A DNA stretch of 36,873 nt from Actinoplanes sandaracinus (GTDB lineage: Bacteria; Actinomycetota; Actinomycetes; Mycobacteriales; Micromonosporaceae), in assembly GCF_030009775.1 (NCBI RefSeq), contig NZ_JASCTH010000050.1:1-36873 (forward strand), in the 5' to 3' direction. The first letter of the stretch is position 1. Each line of letters begins with the position of its first letter. The position numbers and the translations under genes were made by a program. Under the pieces are notes generated by a model. The model saw only the letters and a list, made by a program, of their open reading frames with translations, was not told the origin of the DNA and did no database searches. This document shows positions 32,108 to 36,873 of this stretch, in pieces.

Positions 32108-32931
32108 CAGGAGACCGTCGTCAGTGGTGTGCCGTTAATCGATGTCGTGGGAGGTGTGGTGGTGGCTGCGGCGTTCTCGCGGGCGAGGAACGTGCCGAGT
32201 TCACCGATGGTGCTCATCAGCGGGGCCGGGAACACGACGGTGCTGTTCTTGTCGACGCCCAGTTCGACCAGGGTCTGCAGGTTACGCAGCTGCAGCGCGA
32301 GGGGGTGGGCCATCATGATGTCCGCGGCGGTGCCCAGCGCGTCGGCGGCCAGCGCTTCGCCCTCGGCGGCGATGATCTTCGCGCGTTTCTCCCGCTCGGC
32401 CTCGGCCTGCCGGGCCATGGCCCGTTTCATGCTCTCGGGCAGCTGGATGTCCTTGAGCTCGACCAGGGTGACTTCGACACCCCACTCCTCGGTGGCGACG
32501 TCCAGGATGGTCTTGATGTCGATGTTGATCCGGTCGGTCTCGGAGAGCGTCTCGTCGAGGGTGTGCTGGCCGACGACCTTGCGCAGGGTGGTCTGGGCGA
32601 TCTGGTTGATCGCCGCGCCGACGTTCTCGATCGCGACGACCGACTTCTCGGCGTCGACGATTCGGTAGTAGGCGACGGCGGACACGTCGACGCTGACGTT
32701 GTCGCGGGTGATGATGCCCTGCGACTGGATCGGCATGGTGACGATCCGCAGGCTCACCCGGTGCAGCACGTCGACGAACGGGATGATCACAGTGAGGCCG
32801 GCCTTCCGGACGGCGATGACCTTGCCGAGCCGGAACAGGACGCCCTGCTCGTACTGCTTGACCACCTTCACGGCGAGCAGTGCGAGAGCGAAGAGCACCA
32901 GGATGATGAGAGCGATCCACAGGGACCACAT
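32107..32931 (-). CDS. Slipin / SPFH (band 7) membrane protein
   Basis: ATG 32931 has AGGATC upstream. Of 274 residues, about 1-22 form the membrane anchor (LWIALIILVLFALALLAVKV). The SPFH domain starts at VKQYEQGVLFRLGKVIAVRK and includes GLTVIIPFVDVLHRVSLRIV and DVSAVAYYRIVDAEKSVVAI. A charged helical stretch (RQAEAEREKRAKIIAAEGEA) follows, and a Thr-rich tail closes. Slipins oligomerise in membrane microdomains and often pair with an NfeD protease partner; none is present here. It leads a minus-strand operon running through the mini-ORF to the nitroreductase and perhaps the ATPase. Confidence 0.92.
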   Translation of the reverse strand: MWSLWIALIILVLFALALLAVKVVKQYEQGVLFRLGKVIAVRKAGLTVIIPFVDVLHRVSLRIVTMPIQSQGIITRDNVSVDVSAVAYYRIVDAEKSVVAIENVGAAINQIAQTTLRKVVGQHTLDETLSETDRINIDIKTILDVATEEWGVEVTLVELKDIQLPESMKRAMARQAEAEREKRAKIIAAEGEALAADALGTAADIMMAHPLALQLRNLQTLVELGVDKNSTVVFPAPLMSTIGELGTFLARENAAATTTPPTTSINGTPLTTVS

Positions 32932-33342
32932 GAGGAGATCCTGACTTCGGCCGCAGCCGGATATACGTGCCCGAGAAACAGTCTGCGTGCGAAACGCACC
33001 TGATCACTGCGGCGGGCGAAGAAACGCCGAGACACACACAGCGGTCAAATACCAGGCCACCAGGGTCCAGGGCGACACCTCAACCCTACGCCTGTTCACG
33101 ACGCTGGGCCGGGCGCCCGTCAGCGGGTTCGGCGAAATGAGCGTACGGTCAAACTGTCGCCCGGGGCCCCGGTGGCCGCCCCGCCCACCGTCACCGCGGA
33201 CATCTCCCACCATTTGTGGATCTTGCTGTGGTTGACGCGTCCTCGACGGCCTCACTGAGTAGGTGGCACCGCTCTCCGATTCGTCGTGGGCACACTTGGA
33301 CGCGCTGCGGAACATGTGTCACGAACACCTGAAGGAATGTGA
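32932..33342. other. Divergent intergenic region
   Basis: About 410 bases between the slipin operon and the plus-strand genes. It contains a minus-strand reading at 33004-33099 (GTG start, 31 residues, VNRRRVEVSPWTLVAWYLTA and onward, with a single hydrophobic segment), which may be a tiny membrane protein or the tail of a lost gene. A GC-only palindrome CCGGGGCCCCGG lies at 33161-33172. No -10/-35 pair can be named with confidence. Confidence 0.4.
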
Positions 33343-33636
33343 GTGCGATGGTTGACATCGCCAAGGATCACGAAGCCTCCCGCCGTCACCACGGAACGGC
33401 GAGAACAGGGCGCACGGCACTACGCCGGCACCGCCGTCGTCCCGGACACCGCTTTCCCGGTCACCGGCCGGACGGCCACCGCGACGCGCTACCTGTTGGC
33501 CGGCGACCGGAAGGCCACCACGAGTCCGTTCGCCGACTTCTACCACTCCATTGCCGGGCGCGGCCGCTCGACCGCGATGATTCGCGTGTTTCGCCACCCG
33601 ACTGCGGCAAAGCCCCGAGAAGGGTCGCCGCCGTAA
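33343..33636 (+). CDS. Hypothetical protein, perhaps frameshifted near its start
   Basis: GTG 33343 stands six bases after GAAGGA and leads to TAA 33634-33636, ten bases before the flavodoxin start. The last 70 residues look coding (HYAGTAVVPDTAFPVTGRTA, then FADFYHSIAGRGRSTAMIRV). The first 25 residues are poor, while a competing frame from ATG 33348 (MVDIAKDHEASRRHH) looks better there. This suggests a frameshift or a deletion near 33390-33420. Family not recognised. Confidence 0.4.
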   Translation: MRWLTSPRITKPPAVTTERREQGARHYAGTAVVPDTAFPVTGRTATATRYLLAGDRKATTSPFADFYHSIAGRGRSTAMIRVFRHPTAAKPREGSPP

Positions 33637-33646
33637 GGAGACCGTC

Positions 33647-33850
33647 ATGAAAGCCCCCGTCACTTACGAATCGAGGTTCGGCAACACCGAGGCGATCGCC
33701 CGCGCCATAGCGCTGCCACATGGTGGCAGCTGCCGAGTCCTTTCACGTGGCGGGCACGACCGGTCCCCTCCTCGACGGCGAGTGGGATCGGGCTCGCGGG
33801 TGGACCGGCTCGCTCGCCGGCACCGTGCTCGCTGGGTTGCCCACCGGTGA
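33647..33850 (+). pseudogene. Flavodoxin gene with its middle deleted
   Basis: ATG 33647 has a fine AAGGAG box. The first 22 residues, MKAPVTYESRFGNTEAIARA and on, are the FMN-binding loop of a flavodoxin. From about 33720 another frame reads AAAESFHVAGTTGPLLDGEW, DRARGWTGSLAG, which is the typical C-terminal end of actinobacterial flavodoxin-domain proteins. Roughly 85-100 residues between are absent and the junction shifts the frame. The first frame stops at 33850, the second runs on past the normal end. It cannot make a working flavodoxin. Confidence 0.65.
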
Positions 33851-33969
33851 TGTCGCTGACTTCATCACCGGTGCTGCGGTGACGGACGCGGAGCCACTCA
33901 GCGCAACAAGCCCGGGTGAAGGTGGTTCAACGGAGGCCATCTCGCCAGCACACCGATCAGGAGACGGAC

Positions 33970-34422
33970 ATGACGAGCAACAGTTCCGACAACACCCACC
34001 GCATCGTCGTCGGAGTCGACGGTTCACCGGGTTCGAAGAACGCGCTGGCCTGGGCCATGAACCAGGCCCGGCTGACCGGCGCCACCGTCGAAGCCATCAC
34101 CACCTGGCAGGACCCCGCCAAACACGGAACGGCCTACGGATGGACGTCTGCCGCGTTCGAGGGTGACACCTACGCCACCGCGATGGTCAAAGCCCTCGAC
34201 GACGCCGTCGCCGAGGTCACCACCCCGATGTCGCATCCCGTCACGGTGCTGGCCCAGGTCGTCGAAGGCCACCCCGCCGAGGCTCTGGTGCACGCGGCCA
34301 AAGGAGCAGAGCTACTCGTGGTCGGCAGCCGCGGACACGGCACCTTCGCGAGCATCATGCTCGGCTCGGTGAGCCATCACTGCGTCCAGCACGCCACCTG
34401 CCCGGTCGTCGTAGTCCGGTAG
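33970..34422 (+). CDS. Universal stress protein (UspA family)
   Basis: ATG 33970 follows AGGAGACGG and gives 150 residues, a single Usp domain. The opening HRIVVGVDGSPGSKNALAWA and the ATP-binding signature G-x-x-G-x9-G-S (GSRGHGTFASIMLGSVS) are intact, and the ending HATCPVVVVR is standard. Such proteins bind ATP and accumulate in hypoxia, stationary phase and other stress. The location with an Acg-type nitroreductase and a cation ATPase fits a hypoxia-type regulon. It lies behind the ruined flavodoxin gene on the same strand. Confidence 0.93.
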   Translation: MTSNSSDNTHRIVVGVDGSPGSKNALAWAMNQARLTGATVEAITTWQDPAKHGTAYGWTSAAFEGDTYATAMVKALDDAVAEVTTPMSHPVTVLAQVVEGHPAEALVHAAKGAELLVVGSRGHGTFASIMLGSVSHHCVQHATCPVVVVR

Positions 34423-34451
34423 TCGAAACGGCAGGACTTCAACATGATCGA

Positions 34452-34625
34452 TCAGCAACCGGTACAGCGGCGCCGCGACCAGCGGCCGTGCACGCCGCTC
34501 TCCACCAGCGCGGTGTCGGGGTTCGCGGTCGCCGTGACCATCGGGCCGAAGTCCGGCCCGGGTGTGGTGAACAGGTACGGCGGCTCGGCGTGCCCGGCGG
34601 CGGGCTCAGGGTCGATGGTGCTCAT
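34452..34625 (-). CDS. Short hypothetical ORF, probably a truncated gene
   Basis: ATG 34625 opens MSTIDPEPAAGHAEPPYLFT, followed by TPGPDFGPMVTATANPDTAL and VESGVHGRW, with strongly biased codons. The end SRRRCTGC looks out of frame. The adjacent frame continues VAAPLYRLLIDH, which would be a more natural continuation. The original gene was probably longer and has lost part of its 3' portion. Family not recognised. Confidence 0.45.
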   Translation of the reverse strand: MSTIDPEPAAGHAEPPYLFTTPGPDFGPMVTATANPDTALVESGVHGRWSRRRCTGC

Positions 34626-34818
34626 CGGACGGCGGTGAGCACGGCAGCCGATTCGCCGCGGTGGTGTCGGCCGTCCGCCGGACCGGTTACGTCAGGTCGT
34701 TCAGTGCTGCGGTCGCCGTATGCCTGCCGATCATCGGCAGCGACCCGGCCCGAAAGAAGGTGCTGGCCTCCGCGCTTTGACCTGCGAAGCAAAGATCGCT
34801 CCGATCGTCACACGGCTG

Positions 34819-35247
34819 TCACCGTTTGGCCACCGTGAGCAGGACGGCGCTGTCCTCGAGCGCCTCGAGTGCGTGCCGGGCGTCCGGGATGATCAGAAGG
34901 TCCCCGGTCTCGCCTTCCGCCGCAGTGTCGCCGGCAGTGAGGCGGACCCGGCCGTGCAGTACGTGGTGCGGGACCGTTCGGGGAGTTCCGGTGGCCCTTC
35001 CCACCCGCGCCTGGACATACGCAGGCCAGCGGTGTTCGTCATGCTCTACGGCAACACGGTACGTTCGACGCCCCGCGTCGGGCAGCCAACCTACGCCATC
35101 AGTTCGCGATGGCCGGCCAGCTCGTCGTACGGCACGGCGGATCCGGCGCCCGCGAGTGACTGCCGGCCACTGGCACACCGGCGGTCCCACCACCGGGGCC
35201 GAGGCCGCGCTGGTCTCGGACACGTCTGCCCCACGCAGGATAGTCAC
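34819..35247 (-). pseudogene. Cupin-domain protein with damaged N-terminus
   Basis: The last 55 residues, HHVLHGRVRLTAGDTAAEGE, TGDLLIIPDARHALEALEDS and AVLLTVAKR, are a clear cupin C-terminal half, with the G-D-x-x-x-I-P-x-x-x-H motif. Upstream the same frame is Arg-rich and unconvincing. Another frame reads AGSAVPYDELAGHRELMA and then stops, as if pieces of the original gene had been joined after deletion or frameshift. The first cupin motif with its metal-binding histidines cannot be found complete. A functional protein is doubtful. Confidence 0.5.
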
Positions 35248-35334
35248 GTTTCACCTGATCCCACCTTGAGCAACTCCGGCGGCGGCTCGATCCGGATTCG
35301 AGCGCCGACCGCACCCCGGACTAGGTTCGATGAC

Positions 35335-35559
35335 ATGGCGACCACAGTGCTACGCATCCGCCTCATCGGCGGAGACCGCATGGACATCACCTACCAGCAA
35401 CCAGACCTCTCCACCGAGGACGAACTCGTCGAACACGTGATCGCGACGCTGTCCGTGGATTCGGGAGCACTGCACGGCAAACACGGTGACCGGCTGGTCG
35501 TGCTCTACGGCCGGGGCGTCGCCGCCATCGAAGTCGCACCCCGTGGCGCGGTGCTGTGA
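35335..35559 (+). CDS. Small hypothetical protein, 74 residues
   Basis: ATG 35335 has AGGTTCGATGAC upstream. The reading is well-formed: MATTVLRIRLIGGDRMDITY, then STEDELVEHVIATLSVDSGA, then HGDRLVVLYGRGVAAIEVAP. Strand-helix-strand order suggests a compact alpha/beta domain, perhaps ubiquitin-like in shape. It has no signal peptide. Family not recognised. It is not obviously cotranscribed with a neighbour. Confidence 0.65.
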   Translation: MATTVLRIRLIGGDRMDITYQQPDLSTEDELVEHVIATLSVDSGALHGKHGDRLVVLYGRGVAAIEVAPRGAVL

Positions 35560-35660
35560 CCAGTGCCCGAGCCGGCCATGTCAACAGCCTCAGCCGACTC
35601 GGGATGCTACGGACGAGCCTCTCCCCTGTGCGGCGGGCCGGCCGCGCGACTATGTCCCCC

Positions 35661-36701
35661 TCATCCACGCGTGCGGTGTTGAAGGGTGGAGATGAGGGCG
35701 AGGGTGGACTCGGCCCCCTGGTTCAGGTTGGGCCCGTGCAGTGTCAGACCGTCGTAGCCACCACCGGTTGCCGGGTCCCACATGACCTGGCCGACGTCGT
35801 TGTCACCGAGGAACCAGGAGATGGACCGGCGCACTCCCGCGTACCAGGTTTGGCCACCGGTGATGGTGGCGGCGGTGGCGCAGGCGTCCGCCAGCGCGGC
35901 CACCTCGATCGGTTGCTGGTCGTACCGTAGCCGGGGGCCGCCGCGTTGCCAGCCCGCCGACGGCAGGACCGACAGGTGGCCGTTCCTGGTCTGGATGTCC
36001 AGCAGCCACGTCAGCATCCGCAGACCGGCGGCCAGGGCCGGTGGGTCGTGGAGGAGGCCGCCGGCGGCGATGAGGGCTTCGGCGAGGGCCGCATTGGCGT
36101 AGGTGAGCCGCTCCTGCGGCCACGGCCAGCGTGGATCCGGATCCGGGCGCCCGATGGCGGTGGCCGCGTCGGCCAGGAGCTCAGCGGCCGGCTCGTTGCC
36201 GGGATCCGTTCGGAGCAGTTCGGCGGCGCCGAGCGCGCCGAAAGCCATGGCCCGTGGGTCGACGGACCGGCAGGAGGCCCCGAGGGTGAAGGCGAGGAGC
36301 GCTTCCTGGCGGATCCACGCAACCGGGGAGCGGGCGGCGGCGGTCCCGAGGGCCCAGAGGGCACGCCCCCACCAGTCGCCGAGTCCGGGCTGGTCGGTCC
36401 ATTCCCGGTGGAATCCGAGCCGGTTGTGGAAGGCGCCGTCGGCGTCCTGGGCGTGGGTGAGGAAGGCCAGATAGCGTTCCGCGAGCCGGAGGACCTCGGC
36501 GGACGGGTCGATCTGACGGCTGGCGACGACGAGACCCCGGGCGACGTCGTCGGTGCAGTAACCGTGTTCGCGGCGGACGGTGGCGTGCCGGGCATGTTCG
36601 AAAAGGCCGGTGTCGTCGGTGAGCCGCACCAGATGCGCGAAGGTAACGGCGGGAACGGGCCGGCCGGACGTCGCCGCCATGACGGTTGCGCTGACGGTCA
36701 T
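35661..36701 (-). CDS. Alpha/alpha-barrel glycoside-hydrolase-like protein
   Basis: ATG 36701 overlaps the stop of the upstream glycosyltransferase gene by four bases (ATGA). The 346 residues consist of repeated helix pairs: TDDVARGLVVASRQIDPSAE, FHNRLGFHREWTDQPGLGDW, GRALWALGTAAARSPVAWIR and LTYANAALAEALIAAGG. Aromatic and Asp residues sit at the turns, the plan of (alpha/alpha)6-barrel enzymes acting on polysaccharides. In actinobacteria such genes are commonly found beside a group 4 glycosyltransferase and are often annotated simply as glycosyltransferase-associated. The reaction is unknown. Confidence 0.75.
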   Translation of the reverse strand: MTVSATVMAATSGRPVPAVTFAHLVRLTDDTGLFEHARHATVRREHGYCTDDVARGLVVASRQIDPSAEVLRLAERYLAFLTHAQDADGAFHNRLGFHREWTDQPGLGDWWGRALWALGTAAARSPVAWIRQEALLAFTLGASCRSVDPRAMAFGALGAAELLRTDPGNEPAAELLADAATAIGRPDPDPRWPWPQERLTYANAALAEALIAAGGLLHDPPALAAGLRMLTWLLDIQTRNGHLSVLPSAGWQRGGPRLRYDQQPIEVAALADACATAATITGGQTWYAGVRRSISWFLGDNDVGQVMWDPATGGGYDGLTLHGPNLNQGAESTLALISTLQHRTRG

Positions 36702-36873
36702 GTGCCGGCCACGGCGACCGCGCGGGAGTCTACGGCGGCGACGAGAGTCACGGCGAGTTCGTGGTAGCGCTGGGCGACGGCGGGCCAGCGTGGCGCCGGC
36801 TCGGCGTGGCCGCTGCGTTCGCGCAGTGTGGCGGCCAGAGCGGGCTTGGTGAGGATCTTGCGGATCGCGGTTG
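36698..36873 (-). CDS. Glycosyltransferase, C-terminal end only (cut by window edge)
   Basis: The minus strand is open from the window end to TGA 36698-36700 and encodes about 58 residues: TAIRKILTKPALAATLRERS, then RWPAVAQRYHELAVTLVAAV. This is the usual last helix pair of a GT-B fold (GT4-type) glycosyltransferase, where R-W-x-x-V-A-x-R-Y precedes the end. The catalytic part lies outside the window. The stop overlaps the start of the following gene, so the two are translationally coupled. Confidence 0.65.
   Translation of the reverse strand, partial: TAIRKILTKPALAATLRERSGHAEPAPRWPAVAQRYHELAVTLVAAVDSRAVAVAGT

Noticed and set aside
30081..33003. Long plus-strand frames opposite the ATPase, nitroreductase and slipin genes
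   Set aside because: They are antisense shadows of confidently identified minus-strand genes and have no protein-like segments.
30935..33172. GC-only palindromes GCGGGGCCCCGC (30935) and CCGGGGCCCCGG (33161) as possible dormancy-regulator boxes
   Set aside because: Palindromes of this length are expected by chance in DNA this GC-rich, and they lack the A/T centre of known DosR boxes.
1..36873. CRISPR arrays, rRNA and intact tRNA genes
   Set aside because: Looked for and not seen; the repeats present are dispersed and irregular, not arrays.

Overview
The window is high-GC DNA with GC-rich third codon positions, frequent GTG starts and many lineage-restricted DUF proteins, as in an actinomycete. 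The strongest clue to the genus is the 784-residue acylase at 7062-9416, which reads almost throughout like aculeacin A acylase of Actinoplanes utahensis. Actinoplanes or a close relative in the Micromonosporaceae is therefore the likely source; this rests on recalled similarity, not a search.

Region 1 (about 1-21 kb) is accessory in character. Mostly single small genes (SRPBCC/DUF4166 pair, DUF6928-, DUF6924-, DUF6980- and DUF4262-like proteins, lipoproteins, secreted and membrane hypotheticals) alternate with a few complete enzymes: a family III CoA-transferase, the acylase and a Tat-exported cyclase-family protein. Between them lie frameshifted genes (553-790, 830-1455, 18341-18803), transposase scraps (about 10.2, 17.6 and 20.7 kb), a 3' tRNA-Val-like remnant (15996-16038) and at least seven partial copies of a short dispersed repeat. 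One copy, at 1494-1604, has perfect 11-bp terminal inverted repeats. I saw no copy of this repeat beyond about 20 kb.

Region 2 (about 21-27 kb) looks more ordinary: a secreted beta-lactamase-fold serine hydrolase, a membrane GGDEF diguanylate cyclase with an I-site, an HD-domain protein divergent from a GlxA-type AraC regulator, and a VOC protein.

Region 3 (about 27-35.5 kb) resembles actinobacterial hypoxia/dormancy (DosR-type) loci in content: a P2-type cation ATPase, an Acg-type nitroreductase, a slipin, a universal stress protein and a YihY/BrkB membrane protein. Several members have collapsed. A 39-codon ORF joins what look like the two ends of phosphoketolase, a 30-codon ORF keeps only the N-terminus of an ABC ATPase, and a flavodoxin has lost its middle. 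The two in-frame mini-ORFs keep overlapping start/stop junctions with both neighbours, so translation down the operon could still be coupled.

The right edge holds an alpha/alpha-barrel-like protein overlapped by the 3' end of a glycosyltransferase gene, both on the minus strand. No rRNA, intact tRNA or CRISPR array was seen.
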